Source of the DNA: Tibeticola sediminis
GTDB lineage: Bacteria > Pseudomonadota > Gammaproteobacteria > Burkholderiales > Burkholderiaceae_C
Assembly (NCBI RefSeq): GCF_003843835.1
Contig: NZ_RKQL01000001.1
Coordinates: forward strand, 620,001-684,000
Direction: 5' to 3'
DNA length: 64,000 nt
Shown here: positions 1 to 8,874 of the stretch, piece by piece
Layout of the letters: each line of letters opens with the position of its first letter
Numbering within the stretch: the stretch's first letter is position 1
Notes under the pieces: model-generated
What the model was told of the DNA's origin: nothing
What the model saw: the letters and a program-made list of their open reading frames with translations, nothing else
Database searches by the model: none
Program-made: the position numbers and the translations under genes

Positions 1-2228
1 GCGGCATGCGCTGGGCGATTCCCTACGACACCTCGGTGTTCGTGCGCACCTCCATCCTGCAGGTGGCCGAAACACTGGTCGAGGCGGTGGTGTTGGTCTT
101 TTTCGTGATGTATCTGTTCCTGCAAAACTGGCGCTACACCCTGATCCCGACCATCGTCGTTCCCGCTGCCCTGCTCGGCACGTTTGCGGTGCTGCTGGCG
201 ATGGGCTATTCAATCAATGTGCTGACCATGTTCGGCATGGTGTTGGTGATCGGCATCGTGGTCGACGATGCGATCGTGGTGGTCGAGAACGTCGAGCGCA
301 TCATGAGCGAGGAAGGTCTCGCGCCGCTCGAAGCCACGCGCAAGGCAATGGGACAGATTTCGGGCGCGATCGTGGGTGTGACGGTGGTGCTGATCTCGGT
401 GTTCGTGCCGCTCGCGTTTTTCAGTGGCTCGATCGGCAACATTTACCGGCAGTTCGCAGTCGTCATGGGCGTGGCCATCGGCTTTTCGGCGTTTTTTGCG
501 CTCTCGCTCACGCCCGCCTTGTGCGCAAGCCTGCTCAAACCCGTCGAACGGGGCCACCACCTGGCACGCGGCGGCCTGTTTGGCCGGTTCAATCGCGGCT
601 TTGCCCAGACGGCCCAACGCTACGAAGCGACCGTGGCGCGCATCCTGCCGCGAGCCGGACGGTTCCTGTGGGTCTATCTGGCCATCGGCATCGCGGCCGC
701 CCTGCTCTACCAGCGGCTGCCCAAGTCCTTCCTGCCCGCCGAAGACCAGGGCAACCTGATCGTCAACATCCAACTGCCGCCGGGGGCGACCCGCGAGCGC
801 ACCCAGGGGGTGCTGGAGCAGGTCGAACGCTACATGCTGCAGCAGCCCGAGGTGGCGGGCATGGTCGGGGTGCTGGGGTTTAGCTTTTCGGGCTCGGGCC
901 AGAACGCGGCACTGGCCTTCGTGACGCTCAAAGACTGGGCCGAGCGCAAGGGCGCGGAGCACTCCGCCCAGGCGGTGGCGCAACGGGCATTCGGCGGTTT
1001 GGCGCCCATTCGCGACGCCAGCATCTTTGCGCTGAGTCCACCGCCCATCCGGGAACTGGGCAACTCCTCGGGCTTTAGCCTGCGGCTGCAGGACCGAGCG
1101 GGGCTCGGCCACGAGGCGCTGCTGGCGGCGCGCAACCAGTTTCTGGGCCTCGCCGCCCGCAGCCCCTTGCTGGCCCAGGTCCGCCCCGATGGTCTCGAGG
1201 ATGCGCCGCAGCTGCAGGTGGAGATCGACCGCGAGCGGGCGGCGGCGATGGGGATCGGGTTCGACGCGATCAACACCGCGATCTCGGCGGCGCTCGGCTC
1301 GGCCTACGTGAACGATTTCCCCAACGCAGGCCGGGTGCAGCGGGTCGTGGTGCAAGCCGACGCGCCCGCGCGGATGCAGGCTGAGGACATCCTGCGGCTG
1401 ACCGTGACCAACGCCCGTGGCCAGAGCGTGCCGTTTTCGAGCTTTGCGAGCACCCGCTGGATCCAAGGCCCGGTGCAAACCACGCGCTACAACGGCTACC
1501 CGGCCATGGGCATCAGCGGCAGCGCCGCAGCGGGCTACAGCAGCGGCGATGCCCTGGCCGAAGTCGAGCGGCTCGTGGCTCAGCTGCCGCCCGGCATCGG
1601 CCTGGAATGGACCGGAACCTCGCGGGAGGAAAAGCTGGCCGGTTCCCAGGCGCTCGTGCTCTACGCGTTCTCGATCCTGGCGGTGTTTCTCTGTCTGGCG
1701 GCGCTCTACGAGAGTTGGAGCATTCCGCTGGCGGTCATCCTCGTCGTGCCCCTCGGCGTGCTCGGGGTGCTGGCCGCGACGCTGGCCCGCGGCTACGCCA
1801 ACGATGTGTATTTCCAGATCGGCCTCGTGACCATCATCGGCCTGGCGGCAAAGAACGCGATTTTGATCATCGAATTCGCCAAAGACCTGCAGGCGCAAGG
1901 CCGCGATGTGGCCAGCGCCGCGCTGGCAGCTGCCCACCTGCGCTTTCGGCCAATTTTGATGACCTCGCTGGCCTTCACGCTGGGCGTGCTGCCGCTGGCC
2001 GTGGCTTCCGGGGCGGGCTCGGCGAGCCAGCGCGCCATCGGAACCGGCGTTCTCGGCGGCATCGTGACGGGCACGGTGCTCGCGGTGTTTTTCGTGCCGA
2101 TCTTCTTCGTCGTCGTCCGACGACGCTTCCAGGACAGTGCCCGGCAGCAGGCCATCCATGCCGCCCAAGCCGCCGCCGTCGGCGTGCCTGTCGCGGACGA
2201 AACCGCCCGCCCTGGAGGGATGGCATGA
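1..2228 (+). CDS. RND multidrug efflux pump, inner-membrane subunit (HAE1 family, 5' end outside window)
   Basis: This is the C-terminal 740 or so residues of a proton-driven RND pump, the AcrB/MexB-type trimer that exports hydrophobic compounds through a periplasmic adaptor and an outer-membrane channel. The reading frame is open to the left edge, so roughly 310 N-terminal residues are missing. Counting from the ATG at position 6, TM4 carries the proton-relay pair in GIVVDDAI (Asp87, Asp88), and Lys616 in GLAAKNAIL matches the essential TM10 lysine. The end overlaps the outer-membrane lipoprotein gene by 4 bases (ATGA), so the two are translationally coupled. The adaptor gene is presumably upstream, outside the window. 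The family is certain; substrates cannot be read from the sequence. Confidence 0.95.
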   Translation, partial: GMRWAIPYDTSVFVRTSILQVAETLVEAVVLVFFVMYLFLQNWRYTLIPTIVVPAALLGTFAVLLAMGYSINVLTMFGMVLVIGIVVDDAIVVVENVERIMSEEGLAPLEATRKAMGQISGAIVGVTVVLISVFVPLAFFSGSIGNIYRQFAVVMGVAIGFSAFFALSLTPALCASLLKPVERGHHLARGGLFGRFNRGFAQTAQRYEATVARILPRAGRFLWVYLAIGIAAALLYQRLPKSFLPAEDQGNLIVNIQLPPGATRERTQGVLEQVERYMLQQPEVAGMVGVLGFSFSGSGQNAALAFVTLKDWAERKGAEHSAQAVAQRAFGGLAPIRDASIFALSPPPIRELGNSSGFSLRLQDRAGLGHEALLAARNQFLGLAARSPLLAQVRPDGLEDAPQLQVEIDRERAAAMGIGFDAINTAISAALGSAYVNDFPNAGRVQRVVVQADAPARMQAEDILRLTVTNARGQSVPFSSFASTRWIQGPVQTTRYNGYPAMGISGSAAAGYSSGDALAEVERLVAQLPPGIGLEWTGTSREEKLAGSQALVLYAFSILAVFLCLAALYESWSIPLAVILVVPLGVLGVLAATLARGYANDVYFQIGLVTIIGLAAKNAILIIEFAKDLQAQGRDVASAALAAAHLRFRPILMTSLAFTLGVLPLAVASGAGSASQRAIGTGVLGGIVTGTVLAVFFVPIFFVVVRRRFQDSARQQAIHAAQAAAVGVPVADETARPGGMA

Positions 2229-3664
2229 AGCTGCGCTGCGCTCCCGCCGCCTACCCACTGCTCGCGCTCGCGCTCACGCTCACGCTGGGTGCTTGTGCGC
2301 CGACCACCCCATACACGCGCCCGCCCGCGCCAGTTGCCGCGTCGTGGGCCGCCGGTGCTGCGCCTGAGGCTCAGACCGCCGAGGGCAACCGCCCGCACGT
2401 GCCCACGCTCGAAGTGGGGCGCCCTTACGCGCACGAGCCGGCGCTGCAGCACTTGATCACGCGCGCGCTGGCGCACAACCGCGACCTGCGCGTGGCGGCG
2501 CTCAACGTCGAGCAGGTTCGGGCCGCCTACGGCCTGCGCCGCGCGGACCGCTTGCCCACGATCAACCTGGCGGCGACCGGCCAGCGACAACCCTCGAGCA
2601 ACGGCAGCGGGGCGATCAACAGCGTCTACACCGCAGGGTTGGCGCTTGCCAGCTGGGAACTCGACTTCTTCGGCCGCGTTGCCGCGCTGTCGGACGCCGC
2701 CTATGCCCAGTACCAAGCCAGCGTCGAGGCGCAACGTGCGGCCCAGCTGAGCCTGGTGGCTGCGGTGACGAGCAGCTGGCTTGCGCTGCAGACCGATGAC
2801 GCCTTGCTGGCCGTCGCCCGCGAGACGCTCGGGGCGCGGCTCTCGACGCTCGAACTGGTGCGACTGCGCTTCGAGCACGGCGCCGCCTCCGAAATCGACT
2901 GGCGCAGCGCCCAGACATTGGTCGAAGCGGCGCGGGTCAACCTCGCGCAGCAAGAGCGCGCGCTCGCGCTCGACCGCCACGCGCTCGAGCTGCTGATCGG
3001 CGAGCCGCTCGGGGACGCGCCGCTGGGCTTGAGCGAACGCAGCGACGCGGGCGATGCCGCGCTGCCGCTGCCCGCGCATCTGTCGTCGGACCTGCTGCTG
3101 CGCCGGCCCGACATCCTGGCCGCGGAGCAGCAGCTGCGCGCCGCGCACGCGAACCTCGACGCCGCCCGAGCCGCTTTTTTTCCGCGCATCACCCTCACCG
3201 CCAGCGCGGGCACGGTCAGCAACGCGCTGGCCAATCTGTTTCAGGCGGGCAGCTGGGGCTGGAGCCTCGCACCTCAGGCCTTGTTGCCGATCTTCGATGC
3301 GGGACGCAACGAGGCCAACCTCGAAGCCGCCGAGGCCGCGCGCGGCGTTGCTCTCGCGCAGTATGAAAAAGCCATTCAGACCGCGTTTCGCGAGGTTGCC
3401 GACGCCCTGACCGCGCGCCAAACACTCGCCGACCAGTTGCGCGCGGCCGAGGCCCAGTTGCAGGCGCAAACCGCGCTCGCCCGCCTGGTGCAGGCGCGCT
3501 TCCAGGCCGGCGTGGCCAGCCAGCTCGAGGCGCTCGACGCGCAGCGCGCGCTGCTCGCGGCGCAACAGCAGCTCGAGCAGACCCGCGGCGCCTGGCGGCA
3601 AAGCCACGTGGCCCTCTACAAGGCGCTTGGTGGCGAAGCGGTGCTTGGAACGCGCGCGCCATGA
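2225..3664 (+). CDS. Outer-membrane efflux lipoprotein, NodT/OprM family
   Basis: A 479-residue TolC-like outer-membrane channel for the preceding RND pump. The N-terminus is a lipoprotein signal peptide with the lipobox LGAC, predicting acylation at Cys24. The rest has the two repeated alpha-helical outer-membrane efflux (OEP) domains, rich in Ala, Leu, Arg and Gln, usual for OprM/CusC proteins. The ATG at 2225 is chosen because it overlaps the pump stop codon and gives the signal peptide; the frame is open further upstream but that part lies inside the pump gene. Its own stop overlaps the ATG of the next gene. The gene order pump-channel supports an AcrAB/OprM-type tripartite operon. Confidence 0.94.
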   Translation: MKLRCAPAAYPLLALALTLTLGACAPTTPYTRPPAPVAASWAAGAAPEAQTAEGNRPHVPTLEVGRPYAHEPALQHLITRALAHNRDLRVAALNVEQVRAAYGLRRADRLPTINLAATGQRQPSSNGSGAINSVYTAGLALASWELDFFGRVAALSDAAYAQYQASVEAQRAAQLSLVAAVTSSWLALQTDDALLAVARETLGARLSTLELVRLRFEHGAASEIDWRSAQTLVEAARVNLAQQERALALDRHALELLIGEPLGDAPLGLSERSDAGDAALPLPAHLSSDLLLRRPDILAAEQQLRAAHANLDAARAAFFPRITLTASAGTVSNALANLFQAGSWGWSLAPQALLPIFDAGRNEANLEAAEAARGVALAQYEKAIQTAFREVADALTARQTLADQLRAAEAQLQAQTALARLVQARFQAGVASQLEALDAQRALLAAQQQLEQTRGAWRQSHVALYKALGGEAVLGTRAP

Positions 3665-4914
3665 CGCCAGCGCGTGAGTCTGTGGCAGCCTTCGACGCCG
3701 TCGTCATCGGCGCGGGTGCAGCGGGTCTGTTCTGCGCCGCAGTGGCCGGGCAGCGCGGGCTGCGCGTGCTGCTGCTCGACCACAGCGAGCGGGTCGCCGA
3801 GAAGATCCGCATCTCCGGCGGCGGACGCTGCAACTTCACCAACCGCTTGCTCGACCCGCGCTCTCCCCAGCAGCATTTCGTGGGTGCCAACCCGGCTTTT
3901 GCGCGCTCGGCCCTGGCGCGCTACACGCCACAGCACTTCATCGCGCTCGTCGAGCGCCATGGAATCGCCTACCACGAGAAGCACAAAGGGCAGCTCTTCT
4001 GCGACCGCTCGGCCGAGGACATCATCGCCATGCTGCTCGCGGAATGCGCCGCCGGGGGCGTTGCCCGATGGCAGCCCTGCAGCGTCAAAAATATCGAGTT
4101 TTTGGCCGAACGCCGGCGTGAAATGGGCGAGTATCGCTATCAATTACAGAGCACCCGGGGGTCGATTCAAACCCACTCGGTCGTCGTCGCGACCGGTGGC
4201 TTGTCGGTGCCCAAGATCGGCGCGAGCGACTTCGGCTGGCGCGTGGCCCAGCAGTTTGGCCTGCGTACCGTCGAGCCCCGGCCCGGCCTCGTGCCGCTGA
4301 GCTTCGACCCCGAGGCCTGGGCGCCTTGGGCCGAACTGGCGGGCTTGTCCTTGCCGGTCGAAATTTCCACGGGTCAGGGACGCGCCCGCCAGCGCTTCGA
4401 GGAAGACCTGCTGTTCACCCACCGGGGCCTCTCGGGACCGGCCGTGCTGCAGATCTCGAGCTATTGGCAGCCCGGCACGCCCATTTCGATCGACCTCGCG
4501 CCCGGCGTCGACCTGCCGCGCCTGCTGCTCGAGGCCAAGACCCGCTCGAAAAAGCGCATCGCCAACGAACTCGCCGCCTCTGTACCCGCGCGCCTGGCCG
4601 ACACCTGGGTCGCGCGCGACCCCGCCTGGCAGCGGCCGATCGCCGAAGCCAGCGATCGTGCGCTGCGCTCGCTCGGCGAGGCGCTCAAGCATTGGGAGCT
4701 CACCCCCACGGGCACCGAGGGCTGGCGCAAAGCCGAAGTCACACTGGGCGGCGTGGACACCCGCGACCTCTCGCAGCAAACCCTCGAATCCCGCCAGCCG
4801 GGGCTGTATTTCATCGGCGAGGCAGTGGACATCGCCGGCTGGCTCGGGGGTTACAACTTGCAATGGGCCTGGGCCAGCGCGCATGCCTGTGCAAGCGCGC
4901 TCGAGCCGATATAA
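3661..4914 (+). CDS. HI0933/YhiN family FAD-dependent oxidoreductase
   Basis: A 417-residue flavoprotein of the HI0933 (YhiN) family, often annotated as NAD(P)/FAD-dependent oxidoreductase or aminoacetone oxidase family enzyme; the physiological substrate is not established. The N-terminal Rossmann motif GAGAAG (residues 17-22) is followed by the family signature SGGGRCNFTN (52-61), and the C-terminus has the FAD-contacting GGYNLQWAW segment. It starts by a 4-base overlap with the efflux lipoprotein gene, so it may be co-transcribed with the pump, although a functional link is only inferred. Its TAA stop lies inside the TATAAT -10 box proposed for rpsU. Confidence 0.9.
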   Translation: MTPARESVAAFDAVVIGAGAAGLFCAAVAGQRGLRVLLLDHSERVAEKIRISGGGRCNFTNRLLDPRSPQQHFVGANPAFARSALARYTPQHFIALVERHGIAYHEKHKGQLFCDRSAEDIIAMLLAECAAGGVARWQPCSVKNIEFLAERRREMGEYRYQLQSTRGSIQTHSVVVATGGLSVPKIGASDFGWRVAQQFGLRTVEPRPGLVPLSFDPEAWAPWAELAGLSLPVEISTGQGRARQRFEEDLLFTHRGLSGPAVLQISSYWQPGTPISIDLAPGVDLPRLLLEAKTRSKKRIANELAASVPARLADTWVARDPAWQRPIAEASDRALRSLGEALKHWELTPTGTEGWRKAEVTLGGVDTRDLSQQTLESRQPGLYFIGEAVDIAGWLGGYNLQWAWASAHACASALEPI

Positions 4915-4915
4915 T
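4888..4915 (+). promoter_or_regulatory. Putative sigma-70 promoter of rpsU
   Basis: A perfect -10 hexamer TATAAT lies at 4910-4915. A weak -35 match (TGTGCA, 4888-4893, three of six) is 16 bp upstream. The expected transcript would have a leader of about 120 bases before rpsU. The stop codon of the upstream flavoprotein gene is embedded in the -10 box. Confidence 0.6.
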
Positions 4916-5041
4916 TCCGTGTTTTGCCGGCATCGCCCCGCCGGCCGATACTAGTTAAAGGCGGGGCAAAAACGCAGTTACGGCGACCGGGCCCGATCTT
5001 CCCGGCCACCCTCTGTCTGCACCCATGGAAATCCAAACGTA

Positions 5042-5254
5042 ATGACGACGATACGCGTAAAAGACAACGAACCCTTCGAGGTTGCCCTGCGCCGTTTCAA
5101 GCGCACGATCGAAAAGCTCGGCCTGCTGACAGAACTGCGCGCCCGCGAGTTCTACGAAAAGCCGACCGAAGAGCGCAAGCGCAAGAAGGCTGCGGCCATC
5201 AAGCGCAACTACAAGCGCATCCGCTCGATGCAGCTGCCCAAGAAGCTGTACTGA
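5042..5254 (+). CDS. rpsU: 30S ribosomal protein S21
   Basis: A 70-residue, strongly basic protein that matches bS21 along its whole length, beginning [19 protein letters not shown] and containing the [15 protein letters not shown] stretch. S21 binds the 30S platform near the 3' end of 16S rRNA and helps initiation. The gene follows a leader of about 120 bases and is closed by a strong hairpin terminator immediately before yqeY. In many betaproteobacteria rpsU heads a macromolecular-synthesis operon with dnaG and rpoD; here only yqeY follows and neither dnaG nor rpoD is present. Confidence 0.98.
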   Translation: MTTIRVKDNEPFEVALRRFKRTIEKLGLLTELRAREFYEKPTEERKRKKAAAIKRNYKRIRSMQLPKKLY

Positions 5255-5315
5255 ACGCCGCCGCGGCGCACCCGTGGCCCCAGTGGGGAACCGGTCTGTG
5301 CCACCGTTCGTTCGC

Positions 5316-5353
5316 AACCCGCGCCAGGGACGCCTGCCGCGGGTTTGTTTTTT
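5316..5353 (+). terminator. Rho-independent terminator after rpsU
   Basis: An 8-bp stem AACCCGCG (5316-5323) / CGCGGGTT (5338-5345) is followed by TTTGTTTTTT. It ends two bases before the AGGAG ribosome-binding site of yqeY, so it can work as an attenuator that makes rpsU expression exceed that of yqeY. Confidence 0.85.
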
Positions 5354-5365
5354 CAGGAGTTCACC

Positions 5366-5830
5366 ATGAGCCTCAAAGACCGAATCACCGAAGACATGAA
5401 AACCGCAATGCGGGCCAAGGACAGCGCCCGGCTGGGCGCCATCCGCCTGCTGCTTGCCGCCATCAAACAAAAAGAGGTGGACGAGCGCGTCACGCTCGAC
5501 GATGCAGCCATCATCGCCGTCATCGACAAGCTCATCAAACAGCGCAAGGACAGCATCGCCGCCTACACCCAGGCCGGCCGCCAGGATCTCGCGGACGCGG
5601 AACAAGCCGAGCTGCAGGTTTTGCAGGTCTACCTGCCCGAGCGCCTGACGCCCGAAGCCGTGGCCCAAGAAGTGGCCGCGATCGTCGCCGAGGCGAGCGC
5701 CGAGCTCGGCCGCAAGCCCGCGGCCAGCGACATGGGAAAAATCATGGCCGCGGCAAAAGCCCGCCTGGCAGGCAAAGCCGACATGGCCGCCGTCTCGGCC
5801 GCCGTCAAGGCCGCCTTAGAGCAACGCTGA
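5366..5830 (+). CDS. yqeY: GatB/YqeY domain protein
   Basis: A 154-residue helical protein of the YqeY family, which resembles the tRNA-binding tail of the amidotransferase subunit GatB; its exact role is unknown. It opens MSLKDRITEDMKTAMRAKD and ends with the family pattern in which DMGKIMAAAKARLAGKADMAAVSAAVK can be recognised at about residues 117-146. The ATG at 5366 is preferred over an in-frame upstream start because AGGAG lies at 5355-5359, six bases before it. It lies downstream of rpsU past a terminator, which suggests read-through or a weak own promoter. The stop codon TGA (5828-5830) is supplied by the first ten bases of a repeat element. Confidence 0.93.
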   Translation: MSLKDRITEDMKTAMRAKDSARLGAIRLLLAAIKQKEVDERVTLDDAAIIAVIDKLIKQRKDSIAAYTQAGRQDLADAEQAELQVLQVYLPERLTPEAVAQEVAAIVAEASAELGRKPAASDMGKIMAAAKARLAGKADMAAVSAAVKAALEQR

Positions 5831-5897
5831 ACCAGTCCCTCGCGCGCCACGCATCCCGGCCGCGGGATGGAATACGCGGCGCGCCTTCAGCGGGGCT
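5821..5897 (+). repeat. Internally deleted copy of the 162-bp palindromic repeat
   Basis: The segment begins GCAACGCTGAACCAGTCCC and ends TTCAGCGGGGC, matching the two ends of the full-length repeats at 8667, 18756, 22526, 35480, 35749 and 54595. It keeps the CCGGCCGCGGGATGG arm word but lacks the central CCATAGC hairpin, so it is about 77 bp instead of 162. It overlaps the last ten bases of yqeY and sits between convergent genes. Confidence 0.75.
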
Positions 5898-5910
5898 GTG
5901 CGGCCGTGCC

Positions 5911-7314
5911 TCAGGCTCCGGCGACGGTCATGCGGTCGATGAGGACCGAGCCGACCGTCTTGGCGCCCTGCGTGTACGCGTCGGCTCCGATGGCACGGAT
6001 GCCCGCGAACATGGTCTTGAGGTTGCCCGCAATGGTGACCTCATGAACTGGGTACGCGATGCGGCCGTTCTCCACCCAGAAACCGCTGGCGCCGCGCGAG
6101 TAGTCGCCCGTGACGTAATTCACTCCCTGGCCGAGCAGCTCGATCACGAACAGCCCGGTGCCCAGCCGCTCGAGCATGGCATCCAGGTCGTCCTCGGGCC
6201 GCGCCAAGCGCGAACGCATGATGAGGTTGTGCGAGCCGCCGGCATGGCCGGTCGTGCGCATCCCGAGCTTGCGAGCCGAATAGGTGCTCAGGAAATAACC
6301 CTCGACCCGACCGGCGTCGACCACGCGGCGCGCCCGCACCTGGACGCCTTCGCGGTCGAACGGTGAACTGCCCTTGCCGCGCGGAATGAACGGGTCTTCC
6401 AAAATCTCGACATGCTCGGGGAAGACTTTTTTGCCGAGCGAGTCGAGCAAGAAACTGCTCTTTCGATAGAGCGCCCCGCCACTGGTCGCCTGCACGAATG
6501 CCCCGAGCAGGCCCGCGGCCAGCGGCGCCTCGAACAGCACCGGGCACTCGCGGGTGGCGATCTTGCGCGCGCCCAGCCGGCTCAAAGCCCGTTCGGCCGC
6601 GTAACGGCCCACGGCCTCGGGCTGCGCCAAATCCTCCGGGTGCCGCATCGAGCTGTACCAATAGTCGCGCTGCATCGAGCGGCCGCGGCCGGCGATCGGC
6701 GCCACCGAAATCGAGTGCCGTGAACTCGCGTAGCCGCCTCGAAACCCGTGGGTGTGCGCCGAGAAGAAATGGCTGTGCTGCGCCGAGACGCCCGCGCCTT
6801 CGCTGTTGGTGATGCGCCGGCTGGTGGCAAACGCGGCTGCCTCGCAGCGCAAGGCAAGCTCAGCGGCCGCCTCGCTGCCGATGTCCCAGTGATGGAACAG
6901 GTCGAGCTCGCGCGGGGCGTGCTCGACCTCGTCCGGATCGGGCAGGCCAGCGGCCGGATCTTCGGCGGTGAAGCGCGCGATGTCATAGGCCGCCTGCACG
7001 GTTTCGTGGATCGCTCGCGGCGAGAAATCCGAGGTGCTCGCGTGGCCGCTGCGCTGTCCGACATAGACCGTTACCCCCAGGCCCTTGTCCCGGTTGCGCT
7101 CCACGCTCTCGAGGGCGCCGCAGCGCACGCCGACGCTCAGACCAAAGGCTTCGGAAGCCTCGGCCGCCGCGTCCGACGCGCCGAGCTTGCGCGCGTGCTG
7201 GATGGCGGCATCCACCAGTTCTTCAAAAAAGGCCCGGCTGTAACTGAAGCCGGACTCGGGGTCGTGCGCGGCAGCGGTGCCCGCGCTGACGTCTGAGACG
7301 GGGTTGTTTTTCAT
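5911..7314 (-). CDS. pmbA: Metalloprotease PmbA (TldE)
   Basis: A 467-residue member of the TldD/PmbA (U62) family. PmbA and TldD form a heterodimeric zinc protease that trims unfolded peptides, processes microcin B17 and degrades the CcdA antitoxin; PmbA itself lacks the metal ligands. The central region (residues about 60-300) and the C-terminal GASGFWVENGRIAYPVHEVT segment (about 415-434) are typical. I place the start at the ATG complementary to 7312-7314 (MKNNPVSD); the frame is open upstream but would run through darP on the other strand. It is divergent from darP with only 51 bp between them, as in other Burkholderiales. tldD is not in the window. Confidence 0.93.
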   Translation of the reverse strand: MKNNPVSDVSAGTAAAHDPESGFSYSRAFFEELVDAAIQHARKLGASDAAAEASEAFGLSVGVRCGALESVERNRDKGLGVTVYVGQRSGHASTSDFSPRAIHETVQAAYDIARFTAEDPAAGLPDPDEVEHAPRELDLFHHWDIGSEAAAELALRCEAAAFATSRRITNSEGAGVSAQHSHFFSAHTHGFRGGYASSRHSISVAPIAGRGRSMQRDYWYSSMRHPEDLAQPEAVGRYAAERALSRLGARKIATRECPVLFEAPLAAGLLGAFVQATSGGALYRKSSFLLDSLGKKVFPEHVEILEDPFIPRGKGSSPFDREGVQVRARRVVDAGRVEGYFLSTYSARKLGMRTTGHAGGSHNLIMRSRLARPEDDLDAMLERLGTGLFVIELLGQGVNYVTGDYSRGASGFWVENGRIAYPVHEVTIAGNLKTMFAGIRAIGADAYTQGAKTVGSVLIDRMTVAGA

Positions 7315-7365
7315 CGTGGCGGCTATGATACCGGCCCGCTTTCCCAACGCCCGAGTGCCCCATCC

Positions 7366-7998
7366 ATGTCCCGCAAACCGAAACGAGGTTACTTCGTCCG
7401 TGGCCAGTTCATCGCCGAGGGCAGCCCGGAAGATCTCGAGCTCAAGCGTGAACTCAAAGGCACCGACGGCGCCAGCCGAACCGAGCTCAAACGAGAGAGC
7501 GAAGCGCTGCAGGCACTCGGCACCGAGTTGCTGACGCTGCGAGCGGACCTGCTCGAAGCCCTCCAGCTCCCCGAAAAACTGCTCGAAGCCCTGGCCGAAG
7601 CCCGCCGCATCACCGATTTCGAGGGCAAGCGGCGGCAGATGCAGTTCGTCGGCAAGCTCATGCGCGGACTCGACGCCGAAACCATAGCCGCGGCCCGCGC
7701 GGCGCTGGCCGAACAGCATCAGGGGTCTGCGGCACGCACGCAGGCTCTGCACGAAGCCGAGCGCTGGCGCGACCGCCTGATCGAAAGCGACGAGGCGGTC
7801 GCCGACTGGATTGCCGCGCACCCCGGCTGCGACACGCAGCAGTTGCGCGCCCTCGTGCGCCAGGCGCGCAAAGACGCGCCGCCCGAAAGCCGTGCCGCCG
7901 TCTCACAGGGCCTCGCGCCGCGCCACGGCCGGGCCTACCGCGAACTGTTCCGCTGGGTACGCGACACGCGCGAAGGCCCGCCGGACGGCGCCGAATGA
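7366..7998 (+). CDS. darP: Ribosome-associated protein DarP (YjgA, DUF615)
   Basis: A 210-residue protein of the DUF615/YjgA family, now named DarP, a late 50S assembly factor that joins pre-50S particles near peptidyl-transferase rRNA. It starts MSRKPKRGYFVRGQF and contains the characteristic FEGKRRQMQFVGKLMR helix (about residues 85-100) and a C-terminal RHGRAYRELFRWVRD segment. A TATGAT hexamer at 7324-7329 in the 51-bp gap with pmbA may be its -10 element, but no convincing -35 is visible. mog follows 30 bp downstream in the same direction. Confidence 0.92.
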   Translation: MSRKPKRGYFVRGQFIAEGSPEDLELKRELKGTDGASRTELKRESEALQALGTELLTLRADLLEALQLPEKLLEALAEARRITDFEGKRRQMQFVGKLMRGLDAETIAAARAALAEQHQGSAARTQALHEAERWRDRLIESDEAVADWIAAHPGCDTQQLRALVRQARKDAPPESRAAVSQGLAPRHGRAYRELFRWVRDTREGPPDGAE

Positions 7999-8028
7999 CC
8001 CCACACCCCAACGATCCGGAGCCCATCG

Positions 8029-8640
8029 ATGTCTGAAACCTCGACCCCCACGACGCCGCACGATCCGGTCCGCATCGGCATCGTCTCCATCAGCGACCGC
8101 GCTTCCTCGGGTGTCTATGAAGACAAGGGCCTGCCCGCCTTGCGGGAGTGGCTCACGCGCGCGCTCAAAAACCCGCTGCAATTCGAAGAGCGCTTGATCC
8201 CCGACGAGCGCGCGCGCATCAGTGAAACCCTGATGGAACTCGTCGATGCTGGCTGCGCATTGGTGCTGACCACCGGCGGCACCGGCCCGGCCCCGCGCGA
8301 TGTGACGCCTGAAGCCACACTGGACGTGGCCGACAAAGAGATGCCGGGCTTTGGCGAGCAGATGCGGCAGATCAGCCTGCGCTTCGTCCCCACGGCCATC
8401 TTGTCGCGCCAGGTGGCGGTGATCCGGGGCCAAAGCCTCATCATCAACCTGCCCGGGCAGCCCAAGTCCATCCAGGAAACGCTCGAAGGCCTCAAGGCCG
8501 CAGACGGCACCCCCATCGTGCCGGGCATCTTCGCCGCCGTGCCTTACTGCATCGACCTGATCGGCGGCCCCTACCTCGAGACCAACGATGAGGTCTGCAA
8601 GGCCTTCCGGCCCAAAAACGCCATCCGACCAATCCGCTGA
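8029..8640 (+). CDS. mog: Molybdopterin adenylyltransferase Mog
   Basis: A 203-residue MogA/MoaB-fold enzyme that adenylates molybdopterin before metal insertion during molybdenum (and tungsten) cofactor synthesis. The family signature TTGGTGPAPRDVTPEAT is present at about residues 82-98, and the second half carries the expected LIINLPGQPKSI substrate-loop segment. The length fits MogA. It follows darP by 30 bp and probably shares its transcript. It is relevant to the tungsten or molybdenum aldehyde oxidoreductase at 52193, although pterin synthesis genes are not clustered there. Confidence 0.93.
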   Translation: MSETSTPTTPHDPVRIGIVSISDRASSGVYEDKGLPALREWLTRALKNPLQFEERLIPDERARISETLMELVDAGCALVLTTGGTGPAPRDVTPEATLDVADKEMPGFGEQMRQISLRFVPTAILSRQVAVIRGQSLIINLPGQPKSIQETLEGLKAADGTPIVPGIFAAVPYCIDLIGGPYLETNDEVCKAFRPKNAIRPIR

Positions 8641-8666
8641 AGATCAGCGACTCGAGGGCAGCGCAA

Positions 8667-8829
8667 GGGCAACGCTGAATCAGTTCCTGCGTTGGCGCGC
8701 GCCCGGCCGCGGGATGGGATGCGAGGCGCAAACCGCAGCCATAGCCGTAGCTATGGCGAGGATTTGCTTTCGACGAGACCGCCCGCAGCCGGGATGCGCG
8801 ACGCGCGGGGGACTTGTTCAGCGTTGCCC
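8667..8829 (+). repeat. 162-bp palindromic repeat, copy B
   Basis: The copy runs from GGGCAACGCTGAA to TTCAGCGTTGCCC, with imperfect inverted arms and a central hairpin CCATAGC (8739-8745) CGTA GCTATGG (8750-8756). The centre of the hairpin coincides with the centre of the element. It lies between the convergent genes mog and cysE and holds no plausible ORF. Confidence 0.9.
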
Positions 8830-8874
8830 AAGCCACCCCTGCTGGCAGTCACCCCATGCCTCCGGGCGGCACGC

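Noticed and set aside
1793-3607. Long minus-strand frame opposite the RND and lipoprotein genes
   Set aside because: Arg/Ala/Gly-rich, low-complexity product opposite two clearly real genes.
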